Below, in pieces: positions 31,759 through 40,324 of a stretch of DNA of 64,000 bases. The notes beneath the pieces are model-generated. The model worked only from the letters and a program-made list of their open reading frames with translations, had not been told where the DNA came from and made no database searches. The first letter of the stretch is position 1, and every line of letters begins with the position of its first letter. The position numbers and the translations under genes are program-made. The DNA is from Blastococcus sp. CT_GayMR16 (GTDB lineage: Bacteria > Actinomycetota > Actinomycetes > Mycobacteriales > Geodermatophilaceae): NCBI RefSeq assembly GCF_004570875.1, contig NZ_SPQK01000002.1, forward strand, positions 1 through 64,000. Reading direction: 5' to 3'.

Positions 31759-32865
31759 CTACGGTCTTTCAAACTTCGCCGGCTGGAGTCTCGATGTCAG
31801 GAAATCCTCGAGGAGGGCAGCTCGGGCAGCCCAATCGTATTGCTTGGCAAATCGCTGACCCTCGTGGTTAAAGCCGGGCGCCGCAAGTGCGGTGGCCATA
31901 GCCACTGCCTCCTCGGGAGTTGCGAAGAGCGAGACCCCGGGGGCCTGGCGCGCGGTGAGGGCAGGCGAACTCGTGGCGAGCACAAAAAGCCCCGAAGCCA
32001 AGTACTCGTAGAACTTCATGGGACTGCGTCCGTCGTTGATGCGCATATCTGTGAGTGGGAGTATGCCCACGCTGCCACCGGCCAGGAACTCGGGCACCCC
32101 TTCGTAGGGAATAGGTCCTTCGTAGTATAGGTTCGGCGGCGGGTCTCCCACCGCCGTCGTCACCGGTCCGGCCAATCGAAATTCCGCCGCCGGTAGCGCC
32201 GAGGCGAGACGATATACCGTTCGCCAATCGAATCTGTCGTCTATCGCTCCGACGTAGCGGAAGCCCTGGCCGGCACGCGACGGCGCGGCGAACCTGTCGT
32301 ACTCGACGCCGTTTTCGAGAGTCATGCTTGGCTTTGATCCGGCGCCGGGGAGGCGGTTGAGAACCGTGTCGGACGTCGCGATAACCGCGTCGGACGCGGC
32401 GACCAACAGTGCTTCGTGTTGCGCTGACACTCCGTGGAAGTGGGAATCGGTCGGTCGGTAGACGAGCGCTCGTGAGGGCAGCGACAGAGCGAGTCCGGCC
32501 ATGGTGGGCTGGTCAACCAGGACGACGTCAGGGGCGCTGAATCCGTGGGCGGCTAGAAGCCTGCGAGCATGGCGGTGTCGGCCGGCGCCAGTGATCCAAG
32601 CCCGTCCTATCACCGCCTCCGGTAGGAACTGCCAGGGGACGCCATGGAGATCACCGGCATCTCCTCGCCGGGGGCGTCGAAGAAGACTGAACCGCTGCAG
32701 GGTCACGGCATCGCCCTTGGCCACGCGCCCTATGTGGGCTGCCGTCAGGGGCGTTGACAGGTGGAAGACCGCATGCCCGCGGCGGGCAAACTCTCTTGCG
32801 AGGTGGTGACTTCCGACGCGGACGGTGCCCGTGTCGGGTGAGTGCGACAGAAAGACAACCTTCAC
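31759..32865 (-). CDS. Glycosyltransferase (GT4-like, UDP-sugar GT-B fold)
   Basis: 368 residues. N-terminal GT-B half: KVVFLSHSPDTGTVRVGSHHLAREFARRGHAVFHLSTP. A middle segment (LVYRPTDSHFHGV, LVAASDAVIATSDTVLNRLPG, TLENGVEYDRF near 180) is typical of GlcA/Man-type transferases. The donor half is EFLAGGSVGILPLTDMRINDGRSPMKFYEYLASGLFVLAT near 265. It overlaps the start of the preceding pyruvyl transferase gene by four bases (translational coupling). The stop is TAG. Confidence 0.85.
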   Translation of the reverse strand: MKVVFLSHSPDTGTVRVGSHHLAREFARRGHAVFHLSTPLTAAHIGRVAKGDAVTLQRFSLLRRPRRGDAGDLHGVPWQFLPEAVIGRAWITGAGRHRHARRLLAAHGFSAPDVVLVDQPTMAGLALSLPSRALVYRPTDSHFHGVSAQHEALLVAASDAVIATSDTVLNRLPGAGSKPSMTLENGVEYDRFAAPSRAGQGFRYVGAIDDRFDWRTVYRLASALPAAEFRLAGPVTTAVGDPPPNLYYEGPIPYEGVPEFLAGGSVGILPLTDMRINDGRSPMKFYEYLASGLFVLATSSPALTARQAPGVSLFATPEEAVAMATALAAPGFNHEGQRFAKQYDWAARAALLEDFLTSRLQPAKFERP

Positions 32866-33926
32866 AGGCGCTCGTCCTTGTTGTTCCCGCGTACGGCCTC
32901 ACGCAGCCGCTCAAGAATCACGGACCGCTGCGCAGCAGCCTTCACCCTGCCGGCGGCTACTCGCCGTCGGTACTCCGCGCGCAACTCGGGCGACGCTCGC
33001 AGCTGCTCAAGCTGGCCGAAGACCATCGCTGGTTCAAAGGCTTTGGAGTTGTGGACGAAGTCATCAAGCCCGAGGTCGGCAAATGCGCCCCAGCCCTTTC
33101 GCTCATAGGCCAGGTGCACCACGTAGTGCCCGGCACTGAGGGCAATGAGGGCCGCGTGTAAGCGAACCGCCGCTATGACTCGTGGGCTCATGCCCCCCAG
33201 AGTTCCACGGGGAATGACCTCGACTGGGCAGACTGACGCCATCGCAGCCCGGTCGTCATTCGTGCCCGTCGCGCTCTGCACGTAGCCGTCGAACTGGTTC
33301 AGGAGACGGGCCAGCTCAACCACCGGCCGAGGCACCTCCCCATCGACCGCGCGAACGCTGAGCACGTAACGCCCAGACGGTTGCGTCGATTCGACCTCGC
33401 CCGGACCTAGACCTACCGCCAGATCCGACATACGTAGGGCGTTGCGAGTCCGAAGTTCTTCGCGCGACCGGTCATCCCGTACGTAGACCGTGGAGACCCG
33501 CCCGAGGAGCTGACGCATCACCGGCCACACGGCGCCATGAAACGGCCCAACGGACTGCGGAAGGTAGACGGCTGGGGCACGAGTCAGGGCGGCGAACAGG
33601 AGTTGCGGCCCGTGCACCACGAATGTGCGGGCGGTCTCGACCAGGCTCTTCCCGCGCAGATAGCCGCCCCCTACGCCGACAACCAAGTCGTATCGCGGGT
33701 GGCGCAAGAGCTGCCGATACAAACTGTTCGACCGGAGAAGGTGGCGAGGGTTGGACGAGAAAACGGTCGCATCACGATCGTTGAAGCTGGCCGGCCGGGA
33801 TGCTGCGAGATCCACTTCGCAGTCCCTTCCGAGGGCGTCGCGAACCAGTTCGATGGCTTCGTCCATGAGCAGGCCGTCACCCAAATTGTCGGCGCTGTAG
33901 CCGTGAAGGATTAGCGCCCGCATCAC
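32862..33926 (-). CDS. Polysaccharide pyruvyl transferase family protein
   Basis: 354 residues. The N-terminus ALILHGYSADNLGDGLLMDEAIELVRDALG and the signature DLVVGVGGGYLRGKSLVE near residue 80 identify the family (CsaB/WcaK type). Others are VYLPQSVGPFHGAVW near 118 and YVRDDRSREEL near 148. The C-terminal AAVRLHAALIALSAGHYVVHLAYERKGWGAFADLGL near 255 is also conserved. These enzymes transfer pyruvate from phosphoenolpyruvate to a sugar, giving an acidic ketal in the polymer. It is coupled at both ends with neighbouring genes by ATGA overlaps. Confidence 0.87.
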   Translation of the reverse strand: MMRALILHGYSADNLGDGLLMDEAIELVRDALGRDCEVDLAASRPASFNDRDATVFSSNPRHLLRSNSLYRQLLRHPRYDLVVGVGGGYLRGKSLVETARTFVVHGPQLLFAALTRAPAVYLPQSVGPFHGAVWPVMRQLLGRVSTVYVRDDRSREELRTRNALRMSDLAVGLGPGEVESTQPSGRYVLSVRAVDGEVPRPVVELARLLNQFDGYVQSATGTNDDRAAMASVCPVEVIPRGTLGGMSPRVIAAVRLHAALIALSAGHYVVHLAYERKGWGAFADLGLDDFVHNSKAFEPAMVFGQLEQLRASPELRAEYRRRVAAGRVKAAAQRSVILERLREAVRGNNKDERL

Positions 33927-34966
33927 TGCACTTCCTTGTAAAGGGCGATGTGCTCATCAACGGATCTGTCCCAGGTGAAACGAGAGGCCCAGGCGGGCCC
34001 CTCGCCTCGGAAGCGATCGGCCGCGTCCGCGTCGCCAAGGACCTCGACGATTCCGTCGGCCACTGCATCAGCGTGGATGTCGCGAAAGCGGATCGACGGG
34101 CCGGCAACCTCTGCGAGCGAGCCGCGGTCGGAGCAGACGACCGGAGTGCCGCAGGCAAGAGCCTCCAGGACAGGGAAGCCAAAGCCCTCGTACTGGCTGG
34201 GAAAGAGAAAGGCGACGGCGTGCTGCAGGAGCCAGAGCTTCTCCTCCTCCTCCGTCCACCCCAGATAGCGGACGCCAGGTGCGGCGGCGATCGCCTTCAT
34301 GGATGAGTCGGAATTCCACGCGGGCTTCCCCGCAATCACGAGATCAGGGGCGCCAGAGGTCCGTTGAGCGATGGCGTGTCCGTCAATGAGCGCAGCAAGG
34401 TTCTTGCGCGGTTCGATGTTGCCGACGTACAGCAGGAACTGGCCGCCGGTCTCCTCGACGACGGCGGCCAATCTGCGACTGGGCGGTGTCTCGTCGGTCT
34501 GGGCGAAGTAGCGGGGGTCGATGCCGTGGTAGATCACGCGGATGTGACTTTGATCGATCTCAAAAACGGTGGCGATGTCTCGCGCGCTGCTCTGCGACAC
34601 CGTGATGACCGCGTCAGAGGCTGCGATCGCACGTCGGACGCGGGCCCGCCATGTCGCCTCCTGCCGCTGAGAGCGGATTCCCGACACGTGACGGCTCGCG
34701 ATGCCGTGAACGGTGACAACCGTTGGGGCCCTTGTCGGCACCAGGGGTCCCGTATCGGCCGTGTAATGCAGAAGTGTGCCCGGGGCGCGCCGAAGCCCCG
34801 TGAGGGTCTCCAGCCCGGCAGTGACCACCGGGTTCGAGTGGTGCGGCATCGACTCGACAACCCACCCCCTGGAACGCAGCCCAGCCGCGATGGCTCGCGT
34901 GTAGGTCGAGTTGCCGCCGACGTGTCGGTCGAGGACCCGACCGGGCATGAGGATCTTCATCCTCAT
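33923..34966 (-). CDS. Family 4 glycosyltransferase
   Basis: 347 residues from ATG 34966, overlapping the preceding stop; ATG 34960 is the next option. GT-B fold: MRMKILMPGRVLDRHVGGNSTYTRAIAAGL with the glycine-rich acceptor loop, VVTVHGIASR near 95, ITVSQSSARDIATVFEID near 125, VIYHGIDPRYF near 150, FLLYVGNIEPRKNLAALIDG near 180, and the donor motif FLFPSQYEGFGFPVLEALACGTPVVCSDRGSLAEVAG near 265. This matches mannosyl/rhamnosyltransferases of the WbdA type. It is a member of the coupled minus-strand operon. Confidence 0.9.
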   Translation of the reverse strand: MRMKILMPGRVLDRHVGGNSTYTRAIAAGLRSRGWVVESMPHHSNPVVTAGLETLTGLRRAPGTLLHYTADTGPLVPTRAPTVVTVHGIASRHVSGIRSQRQEATWRARVRRAIAASDAVITVSQSSARDIATVFEIDQSHIRVIYHGIDPRYFAQTDETPPSRRLAAVVEETGGQFLLYVGNIEPRKNLAALIDGHAIAQRTSGAPDLVIAGKPAWNSDSSMKAIAAAPGVRYLGWTEEEEKLWLLQHAVAFLFPSQYEGFGFPVLEALACGTPVVCSDRGSLAEVAGPSIRFRDIHADAVADGIVEVLGDADAADRFRGEGPAWASRFTWDRSVDEHIALYKEVQ

Positions 34967-36018
34967 CCGCGTCCGGAGCGGTAGAGAGCCTCGAGAGCCT
35001 GCGTGGCGACGGAGCGGTTCATGTGATCGAGGATCCTGGCCGAGCTTCGCCGTTCCTCCTCGTATCGCCTCTCGGTCTCGTGAAGGTCCACTACGTGTGC
35101 CGCCAGCTCCTTGGGGGTCTGGAATACCGCCACGGGTAGTCCTTCGAAGGCGCCGATGCTCCGGGCAGCGATGGGAAGGCCGAGTCGCGCGGCGTCGAGC
35201 ACGCTCACAGGAAATCCCTCGTAACGGGCGGTGTGGCAATACGCCGAGCATCCGGCAAGTTCTTTCGCTACCGCCGGACCGTCGAGCCATCCCGTGACCT
35301 TGACGCCGGCTTCCTCCAATGCGCGCCGGGCGCGCTGGTCGCCGTCGCCCACCCAAATGAAGTCGAGAGAATCGTCAAGGCCGCGGGCGGCGATTGCCGT
35401 CTCGCGGAAGAAGTCAGGGTCCTTCTGTGGGGCAATGCGCCCCGCCATGGCAACGCGCCGGGCCAAGCGGTCAGGTGGAACGGTGGCTTCTCGGAGGGGC
35501 GTCCAATTGGGCACCTCGACCACAGCTAGTCGCCCCGGCGCGAGGGAGCGCCCGAGTGCTGCTTCGTGGGGGCTGACAGCCGCGACAGTGCTGGTACGCC
35601 TGGCGAGCACGGCCTCCGCTGCCCTGAGCAACGCGCGGATTGTCTTGGGACGCGCCGGGTCGCTGAAGGCAAAGCAGTGGGGCTGGTAGATGACCGGGAC
35701 GTGGTGAGGCAGCACGCGAGCCAGTACTCCGGCATGGCTCGAGTGGGCGTGCACCAGGTCGGGCTTCCAGTCGCGCAGGGCCGTGGCCAAGTTGCGAGCG
35801 GCGCCTCGCCATCCCACGCCCAGGTGGCGCGCTGCCAGGAAGGTGCCGGGCACGTCGTAGGGGCCGTCGTACAGCAGGTAGTGATCGATGGCCGGAGTGA
35901 GATCCGGGATCGTGTCGATCACGGTTCGAACGCCACTCTCATAGCGGGCGGTGACGTGGAGTACGCGAACGGGCCTGCACGACCCGAGCAGGTTGGAGGT
36001 AGGGCGGTCTGCGGTCAT
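34963..36018 (-). CDS. Family 4 glycosyltransferase, first gene of the minus-strand operon
   Basis: 351 residues from ATG 36018. N-terminus VRVLHVTARYESGVRTVIDTIPDL near residue 17 with the acceptor loop, LVHAHSSHAGVLARV near 90, AAVSPHEAALGRSL near 145, RVAMAGRIAPQKDPDFFRETA near 190, and the donor region CSAYCHTARYEGFPVSVLDAARLGLPIAARSIGA near 255-290. It starts a six-gene coupled run ending at 29246. The 296-base divergent spacer (36019-36314) to the kinase gene holds the shared promoters; I see no strong hairpin there. Confidence 0.88.
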   Translation of the reverse strand: MTADRPTSNLLGSCRPVRVLHVTARYESGVRTVIDTIPDLTPAIDHYLLYDGPYDVPGTFLAARHLGVGWRGAARNLATALRDWKPDLVHAHSSHAGVLARVLPHHVPVIYQPHCFAFSDPARPKTIRALLRAAEAVLARRTSTVAAVSPHEAALGRSLAPGRLAVVEVPNWTPLREATVPPDRLARRVAMAGRIAPQKDPDFFRETAIAARGLDDSLDFIWVGDGDQRARRALEEAGVKVTGWLDGPAVAKELAGCSAYCHTARYEGFPVSVLDAARLGLPIAARSIGAFEGLPVAVFQTPKELAAHVVDLHETERRYEEERRSSARILDHMNRSVATQALEALYRSGRG

Positions 36019-36314
36019 GCGACGCTCGCCCGCCCTTCTGATGTGACAGTTGCGCCCGCGCTCTCGTGGAACACCACCTCTATCCGTTGACCGGCGGTGG
36101 CAGCATCGTCCGTGACCGTGAGCGACAGTCGCAAGTTCTGTGTGCCGACACACAGCGCCACAGTGCCCTCCGGTGACGCGGGCCGCTGACCCCTGCGTCA
36201 CCCGGTAGAAGGGGAGGCGGCCAAGCGTTACGCAGAGTGAGTCCCGGTGCCGTACCTTTTCGCTGACGTGGGCGGTGAGCTGCCGCTGCGTGGTGAAACG
36301 GGACGGGGCGCGGT

Positions 36315-37712
36315 GTGGACCTGAGTAGCATCTTGGCGGCGTTGCGCGCGTCCTGGTGGATGCCGGTCGCCACAATGCTCGCGGGCGGTCTGCTCGGTTT
36401 GTTGCTAAGTCTCGCCACTACACCGACGTACACCTCCTCGACCCGGCTCTTCATCTCGGTGAGCGGGGACAATTCGACGGCAGCACTCTCACAGGGAAGT
36501 ACGTTCTCTCAGGACCGCGTGGCCTCTTACGCGCAGTTGCTGCAGAGCGAAGGGCTCGCTGCTCGGGTGGTCGACGACCTCGACCTGCGACTTACCCCGC
36601 GGTCGTTGGCGGAACAACTCTCGGCCTCAGTGGTGAGCAACACCGTGCTGCTCGATGTCGCGGTCACAGACACCTCGCCGGACCGGGCGCGTGATATCGC
36701 TCGTTCGGTGGGAACCGAGTTCGCGGAGATGGTTCAGGAGCTGGAGACGCCGGACGGGCAGGCGAACTCCCCGGTAAAGGTCACCGTAGTAGCCCCTCCA
36801 GACCTGCCGACCGGTCGGAGCGCACCGCGAACTGCTCGGAACGTTGCGGCGGGCGCTCTCCTGGGCCTCGTAGCTGGCCTAGGGCTCGCTGTGGCGAGGG
36901 TTCACCTTGACCGGACCGTCAAGGATCCGACCGAGGCTGCAGAACGCGCAGGTGTGCCGGTGATTGGAACAGTCATTCGGGACGACGGGGTCGGCTCGCG
37001 CCATGTGTTCGATCGGCAGACTCCCACGCGCGTGGCGGAGGACTACCGTCAGCTACGGACGAATCTTCAGTTCCTTAACGTGGACGACCCGCCCAAGGTC
37101 ATCATGGTGGCCAGCGCCATGCCTGCCGAGGGCAAGACAACGGCTGCCATCAACCTCGGCCTAGCGCTCGCCGAGGCAGGCCGGCAAGTAACGATTCTCG
37201 ACGCAGACCTTCGTCGGCCGCGCGTTACCAGCTACCTCGGGATGGTAGGCGGGGTGGGGCTGACCAACATCCTGGCCGGCACGGCAGTCATGACGGACGT
37301 GATGCAGCCGTACGCCGACACGGGGGTTTCCGTGATCGGAGCAGGGCCGACGCCGCCTAATCCAAGCGAGCTCCTCGCCTCCAAGCACATGCTCGCGCTC
37401 ATTGACGAATTGCGCGGGAAGAGCGAGTACGTACTCATCGACGCTCCGCCCCTGCTGCCGGTCGCCGATTCAACGGGGTTGGCAGTCATGGTCGACGGGA
37501 TCCTGCTCTCTGTTCGCTACGGCAAGAGCCGTAAAGATCAACTTGAGCAGGCTGCCGCAACTTTGGAGCGGGTGGGGGCCCGCACTCTGGGGGTGATTCT
37601 CAACATCGTCCCGCCTAAGGCGGGTATCACTGCCGCCTACGGCTACGGCTACAGCTACGCGGAGACAGCTCCCGAGTCGAAGCAGCGGCGTGGCAGGCGC
37701 CGGGCGTCATGA
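36315..37712 (+). CDS. Wzz/BY-kinase fusion with tyrosine-rich tail
   Basis: 465 residues, GTG start. The N-terminal Wzz domain has a first membrane helix (WWMPVATMLAGGLLGLLLSL) and a second near 178 (AAGALLGLVAGLGLAVA). The cytoplasmic kinase carries Walker A ASAMPAEGKTTAAINL near 260, Walker A' ILDADLRRPRV near 292 and Walker B VLIDAPPLLPV near 370. The tail AAYGYGYSYAETAPE holds four tyrosines, the autophosphorylation cluster of CpsD/CapB-type BY-kinases. It should control polymer length and export, opposed by the LMW phosphatase at 39507. Confidence 0.92.
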   Translation: MDLSSILAALRASWWMPVATMLAGGLLGLLLSLATTPTYTSSTRLFISVSGDNSTAALSQGSTFSQDRVASYAQLLQSEGLAARVVDDLDLRLTPRSLAEQLSASVVSNTVLLDVAVTDTSPDRARDIARSVGTEFAEMVQELETPDGQANSPVKVTVVAPPDLPTGRSAPRTARNVAAGALLGLVAGLGLAVARVHLDRTVKDPTEAAERAGVPVIGTVIRDDGVGSRHVFDRQTPTRVAEDYRQLRTNLQFLNVDDPPKVIMVASAMPAEGKTTAAINLGLALAEAGRQVTILDADLRRPRVTSYLGMVGGVGLTNILAGTAVMTDVMQPYADTGVSVIGAGPTPPNPSELLASKHMLALIDELRGKSEYVLIDAPPLLPVADSTGLAVMVDGILLSVRYGKSRKDQLEQAAATLERVGARTLGVILNIVPPKAGITAAYGYGYSYAETAPESKQRRGRRRAS

Positions 37713-37864
37713 CGCAAGTCACGTTTACGCCCTAATGGGTGCGCGGGCAGCGGGCGGGGCAGCAGATTCAGCGTGCCGCGACGTTTAGTAGTTATGTATG
37801 ACCGTGAGTGACGGAACTCTTGTCCCGGTCACCCATCGGCCTTTTCCTAGCTCAAGATGTAACG

Positions 37865-37903
37865 GAACCGACCTACTCAGGATGCAAAACCGTAGGTAGG
37901 TTC
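37865..37903. promoter_or_regulatory. 12-bp inverted repeat upstream of the sugar transferase
   Basis: GAACCGACCTAC (37865-37876) matches GTAGGTAGGTTC (37892-37903) at 11 of 12 positions, with a 15-base loop. It lies in the 290-base spacer between the BY-kinase and the initiating transferase, about 100 bases before the start. The spacer is comparatively AT-rich around 37785-37800. It could be an operator or an attenuating hairpin for the transferase operon. Confidence 0.45.
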
Positions 37904-38002
37904 GCCTAGCCGGTTGAACAGTGAAGTTCCTGGCGCACACGGGGGTCAGTCGCCTGGGTCACACATGCCCTGGCAGAGCGCACGGGGGTTCGCGGCTTGT
38001 CC

Positions 38003-39517
38003 ATGCTCGATGTTCGTCGTGACGAAACGGTTCGTCACATTCCGCAGCAGCGCGGTCGCCGCGCGTCATGGTCTGCGGCGCTCCTGCGCGGGGAGGGCAC
38101 GGAAGCCCGCCGCGCATGGCGGGCCAATTATGTCCGTCGCCTCGTCGCCCTCGATGTCCTCGCTGCCTTGGTGGCGGCCTTCGTCGCCCAGGCCTTCGAG
38201 GTCGGTGCGGCCACCGGCTCTCTTGTCAGCGCGGGAAGCCCGCTCTGGTCGGTTCTCGTTCTCCCCGTCCTCTGGGCTGGCTCCATGATGGCCGCCCGGG
38301 CGTACGAGGAGCGGTTCCTATGGGTCGGCGCGGAGGAGTTCCGCCGCGTCTTCTTCGCCGCCGCGCTGCTGCTCGCCATGCTGGGCACTCTCTCCTGGGC
38401 CTTCCGCCTCGAGGTGGCCCGCGGCTTCGTGATCGTCGCCGTCCCTCTCGCCACGGCGCTGACGCTCAGCTTCCGGCTCGCGCAGCGTGCGCTCCTGCAT
38501 CGACAGCGGGCCGAGGGCAAGTTCCTGCAGACCGCCATCGTGGTCGGCCACCGCAGTGGCGTCGCGGCGCTGCACGAGCAGTTCGAGCGCCAGTCCAAGC
38601 ACGGCTACCGCGTGATCGGCTGCTGTGTCCCCGCGCGGCGTGACGGACAGGCCATCACGTTCGACGGACTCCCTGTGCTCGGCTCCCTGGATGACGTCGT
38701 CGACGTCGTCCGCAAGTACGAGGTCGACACCGTCGCCGTCCTGCCGTCGCCGGAGCTCGAGGGTGCTGCCCTGCGCCGCCTGGGCTGGGACCTCGAACAG
38801 ACTGAGGCGGAGCTGCTGCTCGCTCCCGCCGTCACCGAGGTGGCCGGCCCCCGGGTCCGGATCCGCCCCGTCGCCGGTCTGCCCCTGATGCACATGGAGC
38901 GCCCGTCGTTCACGGGACATCGGCGCGTCATCAAGGACTCCTTCGACAAGACCGCCGCCGTTGTCGGCATCCTGCTGGTCGCGCCAGTCCTGATCTCCCT
39001 GGCGCTCGCAGTCAAGCTCACCAGCCGCGGGCCGGTCTTCTTCAAGCACGAGCGGGTTGGCCGTGACGGCCAGCCCTTCCACGTCTGGAAGTTCCGCACG
39101 ATGGTGCCGAACGCCGACAAGATCGAGATGGACCTCTTCGATCAGAACGAGGGCAACGCTGTCCAGTTCAAGATGAAGCGGGACCCGCGGATCACGTCGG
39201 TCGGCGCGGTCATGCGCCGCTACTCCCTCGACGAGCTGCCGCAGTTCTTCAACGTGCTCGGCGGCAGCATGAGCCTCGTCGGGCCTCGCCCGCATGTCAC
39301 CCGCGAGGTCGAGCAGTACGGCTTCGACATGGCCCGCCGGCTGCTTGTCAAGCCGGGCATCACCGGCCTGTGGCAGGTCAGCGGCCGCTCCGATCTCTCC
39401 TGGGACGACTCGGTACGCATTGATGTCCGCTACGTCGAAAACTGGACGCTCACCTTCGACCTGATGATCCTGTGGAAGACGGTGGGGGCCGTCGTGCGCG
39501 GTTCCGGTGCGTACTGA
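38003..39517 (+). CDS. Undecaprenyl-phosphate sugar phosphotransferase (initiating transferase)
   Basis: 504 residues from ATG 38003 (a TTG lies two codons earlier). Four to five N-terminal membrane helices (about 50-170) precede a central nucleotide-binding-like domain. The C-terminal bacterial sugar transferase domain begins with the helix [50 protein letters not shown] near 330, then [22 protein letters not shown] and [20 protein letters not shown]. It transfers a sugar phosphate onto undecaprenyl phosphate to start the repeat unit. It is strongly similar to the gene at 49954-51450. It overlaps the tyrosine phosphatase gene by 11 bases. Confidence 0.92.
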   Translation: MLDVRRDETVRHIPQQRGRRASWSAALLRGEGTEARRAWRANYVRRLVALDVLAALVAAFVAQAFEVGAATGSLVSAGSPLWSVLVLPVLWAGSMMAARAYEERFLWVGAEEFRRVFFAAALLLAMLGTLSWAFRLEVARGFVIVAVPLATALTLSFRLAQRALLHRQRAEGKFLQTAIVVGHRSGVAALHEQFERQSKHGYRVIGCCVPARRDGQAITFDGLPVLGSLDDVVDVVRKYEVDTVAVLPSPELEGAALRRLGWDLEQTEAELLLAPAVTEVAGPRVRIRPVAGLPLMHMERPSFTGHRRVIKDSFDKTAAVVGILLVAPVLISLALAVKLTSRGPVFFKHERVGRDGQPFHVWKFRTMVPNADKIEMDLFDQNEGNAVQFKMKRDPRITSVGAVMRRYSLDELPQFFNVLGGSMSLVGPRPHVTREVEQYGFDMARRLLVKPGITGLWQVSGRSDLSWDDSVRIDVRYVENWTLTFDLMILWKTVGAVVRGSGAY

Positions 39518-40169
39518 CCTGCACACTGTGCGGGTGCCCGGCCCACTCGCGGAGTCGGGCTTCACCCTCCTGCTCGTGTGCACCGGCAACATCTGTCGGT
39601 CCGCCCTGGCCGAGCGGCTGGGCCGCGCCTACCTCGACGAGGTGCTCGGCGCACAGGCCGGTGCCGTTCGGCTGGTGAGCGCCGGAACCCAGGGGGTCGT
39701 CGGGTCGGCGATGCATCCGCACAGTGACCTGGTTCTACGCGGCTACGGTGCCGCGGGCGGCGACTTCAGGGCCCAGCAGCTCACCGAGTCGATCGCCGCG
39801 CAGGCCGACCTCGTGCTGAGCATGACTCGCACCCACCGACGCGAGGTCCTGCGGCTGAACCCGCGCGGACTGGCGCGCACGTTCACCCTCCGCGAGGCGG
39901 CGGACCTCCTGGGCCTGCTCGGAGAGCACGCGCCCGACGGCCGTGGGTTCGACGAGCGTGCCCGAGGTCTGGTGCAGGCGATGGCCGAGGTCCGCTCGCG
40001 GCGCACGGCCGACGACAACGATGACGTGCCCGACCCGATCAGCGGACCAGTCGAGGCGCACGAGGAGGCCGGCGAGCTGATCGTCGGCACTCTTCTCCCG
40101 ATCCTTGGCCGCCTCGCAGCGATGGTGCGGGAGCCTGAGGACGTGGCCCGTGCGGCCCCGCGACGCTGA
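39507..40169 (+). CDS. Low-molecular-weight protein tyrosine phosphatase
   Basis: 220 residues, GTG start overlapping the transferase stop. The P-loop LLVCTGNICRSALAE (residues 21-35) carries the C-x5-R-S catalytic motif, and VPDPISGPVEAHEEAGE near 173 supplies the general-acid Asp in the DP position. It is longer than the usual 150 residues because of an extended central part. Such phosphatases reset BY-kinases and transferases in capsule loci. It is placed between two BY-kinase-like genes and an initiating transferase, so those are the probable targets. Confidence 0.9.
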   Translation: MRTDLHTVRVPGPLAESGFTLLLVCTGNICRSALAERLGRAYLDEVLGAQAGAVRLVSAGTQGVVGSAMHPHSDLVLRGYGAAGGDFRAQQLTESIAAQADLVLSMTRTHRREVLRLNPRGLARTFTLREAADLLGLLGEHAPDGRGFDERARGLVQAMAEVRSRRTADDNDDVPDPISGPVEAHEEAGELIVGTLLPILGRLAAMVREPEDVARAAPRR

Positions 40170-40324
40170 ATTCGCACCCTGGGTAGTCAACTCGTGGCGC
40201 AGGGATCCGGGACTGGCCGTTCCGTCCGAGTTCGTTCAGCTGGCAGGACCAAAGCCCTCTCGATCGTCCCTCACCGGCTGTAGTTTCTGCCCACCGTGAG
40301 CCGTTCGGGGGGCAGGGGACAAAC

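Noticed and set aside
37798-37896. 32-codon open frame in the spacer before the initiating transferase
   Set aside because: No ribosome site, no hydrophobic or conserved features, and it overlaps the hairpin.
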